DNA of 64,000 nucleotides, taken from contig JAHPZE010000007.1 in the NCBI GenBank assembly GCA_019058365.1, forward strand, positions 103,210 through 167,209, read 5' to 3'. The DNA is from Promethearchaeota archaeon (lineage in GTDB: Archaea > Asgardarchaeota > Lokiarchaeia > Sigyniarchaeales > SOKP01). Under the pieces are notes generated by a model. It searched no databases. It was not told the DNA's origin and worked only from the letters and a program-made list of their open reading frames with translations. The translations under genes were made by a program, and so were the position numbers. Positions 8,447-17,743 of this stretch are shown here, one piece after another (the stretch's first letter is position 1; each line of letters begins with the position of its first letter).

Positions 8447-9421
8447 ATGAAAAAAAATATAAAAATCAATATAATTGGAGTATCGCTTCTCTGTATAATT
8501 TTCTTGGGAATGTTTTCAACAATTACCATTGCTAATGGGAATTATAATATTGCCTTAACTAAAGGTACTGAAGTCTTTACTGTTACACAATATGATGAAG
8601 CTGCTTGGAAAACTACAATTAATTCGTCCACGACACCTTCAGATTGGTTCGAAGGAGATTCAAATCAAACTGGCGCGAAGAGTAAAAATACGATTAAAGG
8701 CTGGAATTATGTTACTTGGGAATTTTATGATATATTTGTTTCATTATTTTTACCAGCAATGTTTGAATCTGAAGAGCTTATCCCATTATTAGGATTAATG
8801 AATACTCAAGGATATAATGAATCTACTATAAATACTAATTATACAAATAGCTACAATCTATGGGTTGGTCTACGTGCTGTATGGAATTTTACAATTGGAA
8901 GCTTTGAAGAAGATCCTACAATTGCAAATGATCCACTTTTAATATTTCGAAATCCAACTGATTTTGATGACATTCTTAATAACTATAATAATTTATCAGC
9001 AGAACTTAATAGCCTTCCCGCGATTATATTTTCAAATATTAGCTTTCCAATCTTAGAACCAGATGAATTTTTATGGTTATTTATCTTTAATGGACTCACA
9101 TTAGGTACTCCCTTTAGTTCATATTTAGAAGAACTCATTACTGCACTCGATTGTAAAAATGCCACAGTTAGCAACAATGTTCTTACAATAAACCTGACTG
9201 GTGAAACAAATTATATTGTAGAAATTACTTATGGTAATGAAGGAACAATGTCTTCATTTGTAGTAAAAGATGTTGGGAGTAACATAATATACCAAATTGT
9301 TGCTACAAATACAGATTGGATCTTCTTTATTACAGTTATTATAGTGGTACTTTGTATCGGAGGATTAAGTGTTTATTTAATAATCCGGAAGCGAAAAATA
9401 AATAGAATAAGAAAGAAATAA
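8447..9421 (+). CDS. Surface protein with signal helix and C-terminal membrane anchor
   Basis: 324 residues, starting one base after the permease stop codon. A hydrophobic signal or anchor helix spans about residues 8-30 (IIGVSLLCIIFLGMFSTITIANG). The mature part is rich in Asn, Thr and aromatic residues, with several N-x-S/T sites, as in archaeal S-layer-exposed proteins. A C-terminal transmembrane helix at about 293-315 is followed by a basic tail (RKRKINRIRKK), so the bulk faces outside. It resembles Asgard single-pass surface proteins without a named domain. Operon position suggests an accessory or substrate-capture component of the ABC system. A run of T after the stop (about 9427-9437) is a likely archaeal terminator. 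Confidence 0.6.
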   Translation: MKKNIKINIIGVSLLCIIFLGMFSTITIANGNYNIALTKGTEVFTVTQYDEAAWKTTINSSTTPSDWFEGDSNQTGAKSKNTIKGWNYVTWEFYDIFVSLFLPAMFESEELIPLLGLMNTQGYNESTINTNYTNSYNLWVGLRAVWNFTIGSFEEDPTIANDPLLIFRNPTDFDDILNNYNNLSAELNSLPAIIFSNISFPILEPDEFLWLFIFNGLTLGTPFSSYLEELITALDCKNATVSNNVLTINLTGETNYIVEITYGNEGTMSSFVVKDVGSNIIYQIVATNTDWIFFITVIIVVLCIGGLSVYLIIRKRKINRIRKK

Positions 9422-9463
9422 ACATATTTTTTTTTAAATTTTAAATATTTAAGTTTGATATTA

Positions 9464-10606
9464 TCATTCTTTTATGTCCTTGGGGTTTATTTCTTTGCCA
9501 AGCATGGAGGATTTTAAAGCTGCTAAAGCAAATTGTGTTGTATATTTTCCTTCCTCCCCCGATAATATTGGATCTCCACCATTCTTTATTGCTTCAATGA
9601 AATGGTGAGTTGAATTTATAAATCCATATTTCCAATCTCGTTCCATATCTGAGATCGTTTCAATTTTTCCATCTCGGAAGATAACAATTGCGGGAAAAAA
9701 CTCTGATTTGGACATGGTATTGCCTCCAGCAGTTGCTTGATTTATCCACATAATTCCCTCTGAGCCCGTAATAGATATAAATTCATCCTCGGGATAATAG
9801 GGACTAGGTAAAGTCATGTTTGGAGAATAATTATATTCCATATTTCCATATGTAGGCACAAAAAAATCTGAATCCTGTGGAGGTGCGTACTTCCACATTA
9901 TATAAGCAGGGGCATCTAAATTATTAAATCTGTCAATCCATGAATAGACTTTTTCAATTTTTGCCCCAATTAAGTGTATGGCTAACCAAAATTTATGGAA
10001 TCCGTCATCAAATATAATAGGGGATCCACATTCCAATCCACCACCACACAATTTTGGATCTAACCTCCATATCCATGTTGTAGTAGTTATATCCCACCCT
10101 CCTTTAGATGCTTCAAGTGTTTTAATGTGAATTGAATTTACTTCACCTATAATTCCCTCTTCTAATAATTGCTTCGCTCTCATAATTGGAGGATAAAAAG
10201 TGAAGTTTTCAAAGATTTTTAGCTTTATATTATTATTCTTGCAAGCATTAATCATTTTATCGCAGTCTTTGATAGAGTGTGCCATTGGTTTTTGTACACT
10301 TATTCCTAAAATATTTTTTTGAGTTGCATAAAGAGTCACTTCACAATGTAAATGATGAGGTAATAAAATTTCTAGAATATCAATGTTTTCGACATCAAGC
10401 ATTTCTTTATAATCATGATAATGTCTAACATCGGACCCTAGATTAAACTTTTCAATCTTCTCTTTAATATGTCTTTCTTTACTATCACATAAACAAGTAA
10501 TTTCAATATCATCACGATTTAAATAGCCCAGTATATTAAGATCAAAAATAACTCCGCATCCAATGATTCCAACTTTTAATTTTTCCATGATTTTCCTCGT
10601 TTTCAT
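9464..10606 (-). CDS. Gfo/Idh/MocA family NAD(P)-dependent oxidoreductase
   Basis: 380 residues; the ATG seven codons in (MEKLKVGIIGCG) may be the true start. N-terminal Rossmann fold with VGIIGCGVI, then CLCDS, then LPHHLHCE. The family motif EKP, whose lysine is catalytic, appears as VQKPMA, so the Lys is kept but the Glu is Gln. GGLECGSPIIFDDGFHKFWLAIHLIG corresponds to the second conserved segment (G...D.G.H..D) at the substrate-binding beta-sheet face. The enzymes oxidise or reduce sugars, inositols or related polyols. It is a monocistronic minus-strand gene; substrate unknown. Confidence 0.85.
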   Translation of the reverse strand: MKTRKIMEKLKVGIIGCGVIFDLNILGYLNRDDIEITCLCDSKERHIKEKIEKFNLGSDVRHYHDYKEMLDVENIDILEILLPHHLHCEVTLYATQKNILGISVQKPMAHSIKDCDKMINACKNNNIKLKIFENFTFYPPIMRAKQLLEEGIIGEVNSIHIKTLEASKGGWDITTTTWIWRLDPKLCGGGLECGSPIIFDDGFHKFWLAIHLIGAKIEKVYSWIDRFNNLDAPAYIMWKYAPPQDSDFFVPTYGNMEYNYSPNMTLPSPYYPEDEFISITGSEGIMWINQATAGGNTMSKSEFFPAIVIFRDGKIETISDMERDWKYGFINSTHHFIEAIKNGGDPILSGEEGKYTTQFALAALKSSMLGKEINPKDIKE

Positions 10607-10841
10607 TATTTCAATCTATTATTTAGAAAATAAATGAAATTATAAAATGCAAATTTTAAGATGATTAATTTAAAAAATAAATTTATTTATTGTAGTAATT
10701 TAATAAGTTAAAGAAATAAAAAGTTCCCATATTTTTTTTTTAAAAATTAATATCTAATTTTTGTAGAAAAAACATCATTATAAAAAAGAAAATGTAAAAA
10801 TAAACAATAAATTAAAAAATATAAAAAAAATAATATTATGT

Positions 10842-10913
10842 GGGGTGCTTTAGAGTTAGATTTTACAATAGTAATCTTTCGGATACTTTATTATCTTAAT
10901 TCTAAAGCGCTCC
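10842..10913. ncRNA. Candidate structured RNA or long-stem element
   Basis: In AT-rich intergenic sequence, GGGGTGCTTTAGAGTT (10842-10857) can pair along all 16 positions with AATTCTAAAGCGCTCC (10898-10913), allowing three G-U pairs. The 40-base loop contains a further 5-bp hairpin AGATT/AATCT (10858-10862 with 10873-10877). GC content is clearly above the surroundings. The element lies between the start of the Gfo/Idh/MocA gene and the stop of hsp20. It might be a small RNA, a terminator-like structure for the hsp20 operon, or a small mobile repeat. G-U pairs on this strand suggest plus-strand RNA, since they become A-C mismatches on the other. The rest of 10607-10935 shows no gene. Confidence 0.4.
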
Positions 10914-10935
10914 GCCTTTAATTTTGGTATAATGC

Positions 10936-11439
10936 TTAATTTTCACTAATATCTATTTTTTTAGCAGGTATTTTGCTAAATGTTACCTTTAGTAGCCCAT
11001 TAGCCATTTTTGAGACTATTGTATCTGTATCTGCATCAACGGGTAAAGGAATGTCCATATCTACATCAATAAATGTAAATCCCTTCCAGAAGAATGGATT
11101 GCAACATTCATGAAGCGTTTTTTCTTCCTCTGGCTTTTCATTTACATTTTTTCTTTCAGGAACCTTCGGTTTCTCTGATTTAATGTTCAGATGTTTGTTA
11201 ATTAAAGAAACCTTAACTTCTTCTTTAGTACGACCAGCTAAAGGTACAGTAATCAAATAGTTATCTCCAAGGTCTTCAACATTAAAAGGTATTTGACTCC
11301 CCATAAAACCTTTCATAAAATGTGTAGCCATCTTTTTCATTTTATGCAATTGTTGAGGATTAAATGGAAAGCAACCAAACATCGCTTTTTGATCATAAAC
11401 ACGACCGTGACTATGACCATGAGGACTTTCATCACACAT
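10936..11439 (-). CDS. Hsp20/alpha-crystallin small heat-shock protein
   Basis: 167 residues. An ATP-independent chaperone that holds unfolding proteins. The alpha-crystallin domain covers about residues 50-155: DNYLITVPLAGRTKEEVKVSL, then LPVDADTDTIVSKMANGLLKVTF, where NGLLKV is the diagnostic GxL strand. A C-terminal KKIDISEN contains an I-x-I motif used for oligomer contacts. The N-terminal arm is histidine- and methionine-rich (HGHSHG; KMKKMATHFMKGFMG), unusual and possibly metal-responsive. It follows the PadR gene by 56 bases on the same strand, so stress regulation through that PadR is likely. Confidence 0.9.
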   Translation of the reverse strand: MCDESPHGHSHGRVYDQKAMFGCFPFNPQQLHKMKKMATHFMKGFMGSQIPFNVEDLGDNYLITVPLAGRTKEEVKVSLINKHLNIKSEKPKVPERKNVNEKPEEEKTLHECCNPFFWKGFTFIDVDMDIPLPVDADTDTIVSKMANGLLKVTFSKIPAKKIDISEN

Positions 11440-11495
11440 TTTTTATTTTCCTCCTTAATTTATTTATTTTTTTGTATATATTTTAATGGCAAAAG

Positions 11496-12146
11496 TTAAA
11501 AATTCTCATACTCCTCATCATCCACTATAGGGATGGTCTTTGTATTTTTCTCTCTTTCTTTTTTTAAATCTTTTAAAAAATTCTCATATTTTTCAAGTTC
11601 ATTATCAATTTCTGTTAATCGCATTGAGATCCTTTCTCTGCTAAATTTTAAATCATCAATAATTCTTTCAACTCTACTAATATTTGTTAAAGAAAAATCT
11701 CCTTGATTGATTTCTCTATCAATTGGTGCACAATGATAAGGAAAACAAGACATTACTCCTTTAATTCGTTTTTCATGGGGTGACCATGCATTCACAACTG
11801 TGCGAATATAATCTCCAAGAGTATTCATACTAGATTCAAAATTATCTTTTAAAATTTCTTTTAATCTCTCCATACCTCGTCCGGTAATTCTGTAAATCTT
11901 TTTCTGACGATTGTTTTCATCAATAAATTCTTCTGTATCAACAAAACCTTTTTTATCCAATCTATTTAACAAAGGATATATTGTTCCTGGAGAAGCTCTC
12001 CACATTGGTTTAAATTTTTTATTAATTACTTGACTTATTTCATAACCAGATATCCCTTCTCGATTTCTAATAATAGAAAGTACCAAAATATCTAACCCTG
12101 AGAACGCTCCACCTTGATAACCACTAAATCGTTTGCCAAAGAACAT
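11496..12146 (-). CDS. PadR family transcriptional regulator (upstream of hsp20)
   Basis: 216 residues. The winged helix occupies about residues 18-95: LDILVLSIIRNREGISGYEIS, WRASPGTIYPLLNRLDKKGFV (the PadR recognition helix P-G-T-I-Y-x-L-L-x-R-L), and a wing with KKIYRITGRG. The C-terminal half from about 150 is a long charged coiled coil for dimerisation (FSRERISMRLTEIDNELEKY). It is the first gene of a PadR-Hsp20 pair, which implies a repressor of a stress-inducible operon that also controls itself. Its start lies just downstream of a TATA box and inverted repeat. Confidence 0.9.
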   Translation of the reverse strand: MFFGKRFSGYQGGAFSGLDILVLSIIRNREGISGYEISQVINKKFKPMWRASPGTIYPLLNRLDKKGFVDTEEFIDENNRQKKIYRITGRGMERLKEILKDNFESSMNTLGDYIRTVVNAWSPHEKRIKGVMSCFPYHCAPIDREINQGDFSLTNISRVERIIDDLKFSRERISMRLTEIDNELEKYENFLKDLKKEREKNTKTIPIVDDEEYENF

Positions 12147-12164
12147 TTTTTAACTTCACCAATA

Positions 12165-12218
12165 TATCAGTTTTTGATAAAATTTATGATATTAAAGGAA
12201 AGACACCTATATAAATAT
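12165..12218 (-). promoter_or_regulatory. Promoter/operator of the PadR-Hsp20 operon
   Basis: Read on the minus strand, a TATA box TTTATATAGG lies at about 12208-12217. Between it and the PadR start (12146) is the inverted repeat TATCA-GTTTT-TGATA (12165-12179). A repressor at this site would block initiation or early elongation. The remaining bases to 12638 hold no convincing gene. Confidence 0.4.
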
Positions 12219-12638
12219 ATCGGAGATCGAATATTCAATAAATATTTGAGAGAAGCCAGAAAAAACAAAATGAAAAACTGAAATACCAAAATAATTTATA
12301 AGGAATATAGTGATTTAATAATCAATTATTTCTAATCATAGGAAACTTCTTTATCTTCATAATTATTAATTATTCGATTTTTGAGACTTGAATTCATAAT
12401 GTTAATATTTTTCTTATTAAATTTTCAATATTATAATCTCAATTAAAGGAATAAATATTGATAGGTATAATCTCTGTAAAGAATGTTTAAAAAAATGTCC
12501 AATGCGTAACTTTAATAGCCCTAACAGAACGCTACCCCGTTTACCAATAGAAACTAATTTTATTTCTGAATCCTCTAATTAATAGTATAACAAAAATACT
12601 TATTAATATCAAGTGAAAACTTAAATTAACAAACTATT
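12219..12638. other. Intergenic stretch with a possible decayed cysteine-rich coding remnant
   Basis: No intact gene is seen. On the plus strand an open frame of about 50 codons without a start runs to a TAA at 12580-12582 and reads YNLCKECLKKCPMRNFN, a CxxCxxxCP cluster resembling a ferredoxin-type or zinc-binding segment. It may be the end of a lost gene or chance. The promoter of the GDPD gene must lie in the last 60 bases. Confidence 0.25.
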
Positions 12639-14204
12639 TTGTTATATAAAAATATAATGTCATTATTAGATAAATTGCAAAGGAAAAAAGGGAAGAGGTG
12701 GATTATCCTTTATGTTGTTTTATGTATTAATTTGATAATTTTTCTTACATTAATTCATACAATTGAACCTTATTGGTATGAAATTAATTCAGAGGTATCA
12801 AGTTGGGTAGGATTTGACTTTGATATTGTTCTTTTAGTAAGGATAATTCTAATATTACCATTACTTTATGGTTTAGTATTAATTTTCATCAATATAAGAA
12901 AATTTACACAAGCAGATGAGCTAAAACCCTGTACTTTAAATAAAATAATACCGTTTATCTTGATTGTCTTGTATAATGTCATATTTAGTGTTTTATTATA
13001 CTTTTTTGACCAATATGGGCAAGTTAGGAGAATTTTACAAGTTTTGGATTTTTATAGTATTTACATTATTTTTATTCTTGATATCCTTCTTATAGTCTTA
13101 TTATATCCAATAATCAAAACTGTACCTAAATTAAAAAATTATCTTTCAAGAAAATACTTAGATCCATATAAGAAAGCATTGATAATAGTTATATGCCTTA
13201 TCAGTTGTTACATTTTTACTTTTACAATTCCAATAATATATCGACCTTCAAATGTGATAAATGGAGATTTACCACCAAAACCAGATTTGATTGCTCACAG
13301 AGGTGCTTCATCCTTAGCTCCAGAAAATACAATTGAAGCGGGTCTTGCAGCTCTTGAATATAATACCGTTATTGGATGGGAAGTAGACATTAAAATTAGT
13401 TTTGATGGAGTTCCGTTTTTAATGCATGATGATACATTATTGAGAACAACCAATGTATCAGATCATTTTCCCAGTAGAAAATACGATAAAGCAGAAACAT
13501 TTACAATTTCAGAACTTCGAGAATTAGATGCAGGTTCTTGGTTTGTGGAAGAGGATCCTTTTGATACCATCTCAAAAGGAATTATATCTTATGCAAAAGC
13601 AGAGTCATACAAGGGTATAAGAATTCCTACTTTTGAAGAAGTCCTTAACTTCACACGGGATAATAATTATTATTTAGATTTTGATGCCGATAGGCCAGAT
13701 CCTAGTCATCCTTATTATGAGGATTTTTATGAAATTCTCTTAAATATGACTATTGAATCTGGTGTTGATTTATCTAAAATGATGATTCCAACTTCTAATT
13801 CAGAATGGATTGAAATGATCAATATTCGTGCCCCTAATATTTTATTAGGATGGCCCGGTTCACCATCCCCTATTGAATTTGAATCTTCTTCTTATAATTA
13901 TTCTTATATTAATACGGATGATACATATTCAAATGCTGGATATCAAGCTTTATATCAATCAAATTTATCAGTAATGGTATATACAATCGACGCAAAGGAA
14001 AGACATTCTCAATTATGGTGTCTTGGAGCAAAATGGGTGAAAACAAATACTCCTTATAAATTCAACGATTTAACAAAACCTCTGTGGTATATGAATATTC
14101 TAACTTATGAAACAATATGGTTTATTTTTATTATTGCTGCTATTAGTTCTGCAATTATAATAAAATTTATACTAATTGAAAAATTCAAGGTAAGAAAAAA
14201 ATGA
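12639..14204 (+). CDS. Membrane-bound glycerophosphodiester phosphodiesterase
   Basis: 521 residues if the TTG at 12639 is used; the ATG at 12657 (MSLLDKLQ) is the more likely start. The first 200 residues have about five hydrophobic helices, the last near 178-198. The GDPD catalytic domain follows from about 215: IAHRGASSLAPENT with the catalytic His-Arg, then WEVDIKISFDGVPFLMHDD giving the metal-binding Glu and Asp and the second His. A final hydrophobic helix at about 490-513 ends in a basic tail. The enzyme hydrolyses glycerophosphodiesters to an alcohol and glycerol phosphate; with the domain between helices it should act on the outer face, in lipid or phosphate recovery. Confidence 0.8.
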   Translation: MLYKNIMSLLDKLQRKKGKRWIILYVVLCINLIIFLTLIHTIEPYWYEINSEVSSWVGFDFDIVLLVRIILILPLLYGLVLIFINIRKFTQADELKPCTLNKIIPFILIVLYNVIFSVLLYFFDQYGQVRRILQVLDFYSIYIIFILDILLIVLLYPIIKTVPKLKNYLSRKYLDPYKKALIIVICLISCYIFTFTIPIIYRPSNVINGDLPPKPDLIAHRGASSLAPENTIEAGLAALEYNTVIGWEVDIKISFDGVPFLMHDDTLLRTTNVSDHFPSRKYDKAETFTISELRELDAGSWFVEEDPFDTISKGIISYAKAESYKGIRIPTFEEVLNFTRDNNYYLDFDADRPDPSHPYYEDFYEILLNMTIESGVDLSKMMIPTSNSEWIEMINIRAPNILLGWPGSPSPIEFESSSYNYSYINTDDTYSNAGYQALYQSNLSVMVYTIDAKERHSQLWCLGAKWVKTNTPYKFNDLTKPLWYMNILTYETIWFIFIIAAISSAIIIKFILIEKFKVRKK

Positions 14205-14387
14205 TGAAATTTTGTTTTTAATATATCTATAATCCATATTAGAAAGTTATTAAATGTAAAAAAAATTGAAATCTCTTTAATATGTAAGTATAACACGGAA
14301 AATATAGTAAAAGAGAATTATTAAATAACTATAAAACTAATATAAATAAATTGATTAATACTTTTAAAAAGTGATCTTTTTAAGATA

Positions 14388-15119
14388 ATGTTGGCACAAT
14401 TAACTGGATTTGAAATATTTTATGGAAGTTTTACATTAATATCTGTTATAATATCCACCGTATTAGGTCTTTTTATTGCATTAAAGTATTTACAGCATAA
14501 AAAAATAGAATTACTTTTAGTTGGAATTACATGGATACTTTTAGCAAGCCCATACTGGTCTGATGCGATACAATTTATTACAAATACATTTTTCGGGATA
14601 AGCCTAGATCCACCTTTGTATTTCTTCTTAGCTAATGCGTTTATTGCTCCAATTCATATTACATGGCTTTATGCTTTTACTAATTTTCTTTTTAAGAAGC
14701 AACAGAAGAAAATAATGCTATTCTTTACCATTGAGGCAATATTTTTTGAAATTGTCTTTTTGTATGTCTTTTTTTTGAATCCTTTTCTAATCGGAGACCA
14801 AAGAAGTGCTTTTGTAGTAGAATGGGCAATATGGATACAAGTTTACTTATTATTTTCGATAATTCTATTCTTAGTTACTGGATTTTTATTTGCTAGAATC
14901 AGTCTAAAAGCAGATTCTTCTGAAATTAAACTAAAAGGAAAATTTTTAATAATAGCATTTCTAACTTTTACAATTGGAACGATGATAGATGTTATTGGAG
15001 CAGAAAATCCTACAGAAATAACTATTTTTTTTGCCAGAACTTTTGTAATTGTTAGTTCGATCTGCTTCTACATAGGATTCACATTACCTAGATTCATCAA
15101 AGAATTATTTATAAAATGA
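14388..15119 (+). CDS. Seven-helix integral membrane protein of unknown function
   Basis: 243 residues, almost entirely hydrophobic, with about seven transmembrane helices (first near 8-31, last near 212-234). The layout resembles the 7TM sensory domains found before histidine kinases, but no soluble signalling domain follows. No motif suggests transport or catalysis. It lies 183 bases after the GDPD gene and is followed by a bidirectional terminator, so it may be a separate unit. Confidence 0.55.
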   Translation: MLAQLTGFEIFYGSFTLISVIISTVLGLFIALKYLQHKKIELLLVGITWILLASPYWSDAIQFITNTFFGISLDPPLYFFLANAFIAPIHITWLYAFTNFLFKKQQKKIMLFFTIEAIFFEIVFLYVFFLNPFLIGDQRSAFVVEWAIWIQVYLLFSIILFLVTGFLFARISLKADSSEIKLKGKFLIIAFLTFTIGTMIDVIGAENPTEITIFFARTFVIVSSICFYIGFTLPRFIKELFIK

Positions 15120-15129
15120 GAGAATAAAA

Positions 15130-15171
15130 ACGCTTTATCTTTAAAGCGTATAAATTCTTTTTCTTTTTGAG
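15130..15171. terminator. Bidirectional hairpin terminator
   Basis: ACGCTTTA (15130-15137) and TAAAGCGT (15142-15149) form a perfect 8-bp stem with a TCTT loop, followed by a T-rich run on the plus strand to about 15168. It sits in the 62-base gap between two convergent genes, exactly where both need termination. Confidence 0.65.
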
Positions 15172-15181
15172 CAGTAAGAGC

Positions 15182-16423
15182 TTAATAAAATAATTTTCCT
15201 GCTTCTATTAAAAGTAACTTGTTAATTTCTGGTATGAAACTGTTGATTAAATTATAATCATATATAAGCGCGGAACCACGATTAAACATCACAATACCTC
15301 CAAAAGAACCTCTACTAGATAATTTAATCCACATGTTAGCACTAAAACCAGGCGTTGCTCCACCATGCCCTTTGTAACCAGATTCATAAATACACCAACC
15401 TAATCCATAACCTTTATTTGTAAAACCTTCTGTTGAGGTACCTGTACGTATCACTTGGCTAGATAGCATTAATGTCACACTTTCAGGACTTAGTAACTGA
15501 GTTTTATTATACCTACCTTGATTCATAAAAGCGATCATATATTTTACCATATCCGATATAGTGCTTCTTATTGATCCTGCTCCTGTCACGTTCATATTAT
15601 AAAGGGGCAATTCAAGATTTGCGTTATCGCTCCATTCATAAGGAATAGCATGGTTATCAATAAAATCTTCGTAGAAATACCCACTATGAGACATATTTAA
15701 TGGATTAAAAATGTTTTCTTGAACATATTCCTCTAAAGATTGATTTGTAATTTGTTCAACTAAATACCCCAGTAATTGAAAACCCGCATTAGAATAGTGA
15801 AACTCTTTCCCGGGTTCTTGATACCAATTATAATCATTATAGTAGGGACCAAGAGGATTTAAACTACCGTTAAGAAATTCTTCCAATGTGGGTCGATGTG
15901 AAAATGCTATAATCCCCCAGCCTAAATTATCATTTATCCAATCAATTGTTTGATTATTAAAGTAATACTCAAGTGACCAGTAGAGGTTTGTTTGTAAGCC
16001 TGCTGTATGTGTTAAGAGCATTCGAGTTGTAATAGGGATGTTAGGATAATCAGGGTGTCTAACGGTAAAGGGGATATAATCACTAATATTATCATCTAAA
16101 TTTAATAGATTACTTTCATTTAGTTGAAGAATCGCAGTTGCAGTAAAAGTTTTTGTGATTGAACCAATCATATATACGGTATCTAAATCAGATTGGTTCC
16201 CATAACCATTCTCCCATACTAGTGTCTCATTTATGACTATCCCAGCAGCTAATGATGGAATTTCATATTCTGCCATAAGGTTTTCAATTTTAGTATCGAA
16301 AGGGTCTTGGATAGGTGCTTGATTAGGTTTAAGAGATGAAATTATAAAAAACGATGAAATTCCAGCAAGAACTACACCTGCGGTAATAATAAGCCCATAA
16401 ATGATGTTCCTTTTAACCTTCAT
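15182..16423 (-). CDS. Class C beta-lactamase-like serine hydrolase (penicillin-binding-protein fold)
   Basis: 413 residues. An N-terminal hydrophobic helix (about 8-30) anchors or exports the protein. The catalytic SxxK is SITK (Ser88, Lys91), the second motif YSN is at 210-212, and the HxG-type third motif HGG is at 353-355. All three are intact, as in AmpC, D-aminopeptidases and esterases of this family. Archaea lack murein, so the natural substrate is more likely a peptide or ester outside the cell. Monocistronic on the minus strand. Confidence 0.85.
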   Translation of the reverse strand: MKVKRNIIYGLIITAGVVLAGISSFFIISSLKPNQAPIQDPFDTKIENLMAEYEIPSLAAGIVINETLVWENGYGNQSDLDTVYMIGSITKTFTATAILQLNESNLLNLDDNISDYIPFTVRHPDYPNIPITTRMLLTHTAGLQTNLYWSLEYYFNNQTIDWINDNLGWGIIAFSHRPTLEEFLNGSLNPLGPYYNDYNWYQEPGKEFHYSNAGFQLLGYLVEQITNQSLEEYVQENIFNPLNMSHSGYFYEDFIDNHAIPYEWSDNANLELPLYNMNVTGAGSIRSTISDMVKYMIAFMNQGRYNKTQLLSPESVTLMLSSQVIRTGTSTEGFTNKGYGLGWCIYESGYKGHGGATPGFSANMWIKLSSRGSFGGIVMFNRGSALIYDYNLINSFIPEINKLLLIEAGKLFY

Positions 16424-16776
16424 AACAAATGTATCATAAGATAAATATGATTTAAAATTAGTTATTGATCCTTATAAATATTGGTCGAAAAAAAATTATA
16501 TGAAAGAATTTTCAAAATATACAAGAAAGTAAGATTATAAATAAAAGAATATTCTTATTTAATTTACATTACCATGATTTATTAAAGATTTTTTAATAAA
16601 GTAGATTTAAAAATAATTTTGTTTCTTTTATGTTAATGCAATTTTACCAATAATATTGTAATAATATTGAGGAGTTATTAGAATATATTATTTAAAACGT
16701 GAAATGAAGCTTTCACGAACATTCTCAGACTTTATTAGAACAATTATTTAAAATAGCGTTTGGTTTTGTAATATTA
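16424..16776. other. Divergent intergenic region between beta-lactamase-like and HAD genes
   Basis: No gene seen on either strand. It carries both promoters and the CGTGAAA/TTTCACG inverted repeat listed separately. A TATA-like TTATTTAAAAT lies at about 16743-16753, 25-30 bases before the HAD start. Confidence 0.4.
16698..16717. promoter_or_regulatory. Inverted repeat CGTGAAA-N6-TTTCACG
   Basis: A perfect 7-bp inverted repeat with spacer TGAAGC. It lies about 60 bases before the start of the HAD phosphatase gene and roughly 30 bases upstream of a TATA-like element, a position that suits an activator or repressor site. No regulator gene is adjacent. Confidence 0.35.
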
Positions 16777-17568
16777 ATGAGTAAAGAAATAAAATTTAAT
16801 GAAGTTAAAGGAGTCTTAACAGACATAGATGGAACACTTTATTTTAAAGGAACTCCGATTCCTGGGGCTCTTGAAACACTTTTAAAACTTCGTGAAATTG
16901 GCTTAAAATTTATTTTTTTTACAAATACTGATAGTAAATCACCCAAAACAGTATTAAACATATTACAAGATTATGGATTTAACATTGATAAGGACGAGAT
17001 TTTGACTCCAATTATAGCCATAAAAGAATTTTTATCAAAATATCCTGATAAAAAGTCTTATTTAATCACAACAGAAGAAGTTGCAGAAGAATTTCAAGAA
17101 TTTCCTCAAGTTATGGGTTCTGAAATACCAGATTTTGTGATTATAGGTGATTTTCATGATAATTGGGATGTAAATAGGCTTAATGTAGCTTTTAAGTATG
17201 TTCTTAGAGGCGCTAAACTGCTTGGAATGCAAGGTAATAGATTTTATCTTGATAGTAATGGTGAACCAGTTATAGACACTGGTACATTTGTACAGATGAT
17301 TGCTAACGTTACTAATGTGACTCCAAAAATATTTGGAAAGCCTTCGAGAGAATATTTCCTTCAAGCACTAGAAAAATTAAATCTCGTTTCCGATGAGGTA
17401 ATTGTGATTGGCGATGATCTTGAATCTGATATTCAAGGAGCTATCAATGCAAATATTAAAGCAATTTTAGTAAAAACGGGTAAAGGTCAATATTATGACC
17501 CTACTAAAGTGAAAATTAAGCCAAATCTAGTCCTTGATTCATTCAGTTCATTAATAGAACTAATTTAA
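16777..17568 (+). CDS. HAD-IIA family phosphatase
   Basis: 263 residues. Motif I is TDIDGT with nucleophile Asp16 and acid-base Asp18; motif II is FFTNTD (about 49-54); the motif III lysine is in FGKPSREYF; motif IV is VIGDDLESDIQGA with the Mg-binding aspartates. The cap region between motifs II and III fits type C2 (NagD/HDHD2-like). Such enzymes remove phosphate from small metabolites such as nucleotides, glycolate or glycerol phosphate. Stand-alone gene. Confidence 0.85.
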   Translation: MSKEIKFNEVKGVLTDIDGTLYFKGTPIPGALETLLKLREIGLKFIFFTNTDSKSPKTVLNILQDYGFNIDKDEILTPIIAIKEFLSKYPDKKSYLITTEEVAEEFQEFPQVMGSEIPDFVIIGDFHDNWDVNRLNVAFKYVLRGAKLLGMQGNRFYLDSNGEPVIDTGTFVQMIANVTNVTPKIFGKPSREYFLQALEKLNLVSDEVIVIGDDLESDIQGAINANIKAILVKTGKGQYYDPTKVKIKPNLVLDSFSSLIELI

Positions 17569-17743
17569 TATTATTTTATTAGATTAAAAAACATATCAAA
17601 TACATAATATTAAACATAAAGAGACCAATCTTTACATTACTATTTTATGGCATGATAATGGGAGAGAATAAAAAAATTTATATACTCCATTCTTTTGTTA
17701 ATTCATAAAAAAATAATTTAATTAAAAATAGGATGCATTATCT

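Noticed and set aside
12435..12582. A ferredoxin-like gene (CKECLKKCP)
   Set aside because: No start codon, only one cysteine cluster and an upstream stop; at best a remnant.
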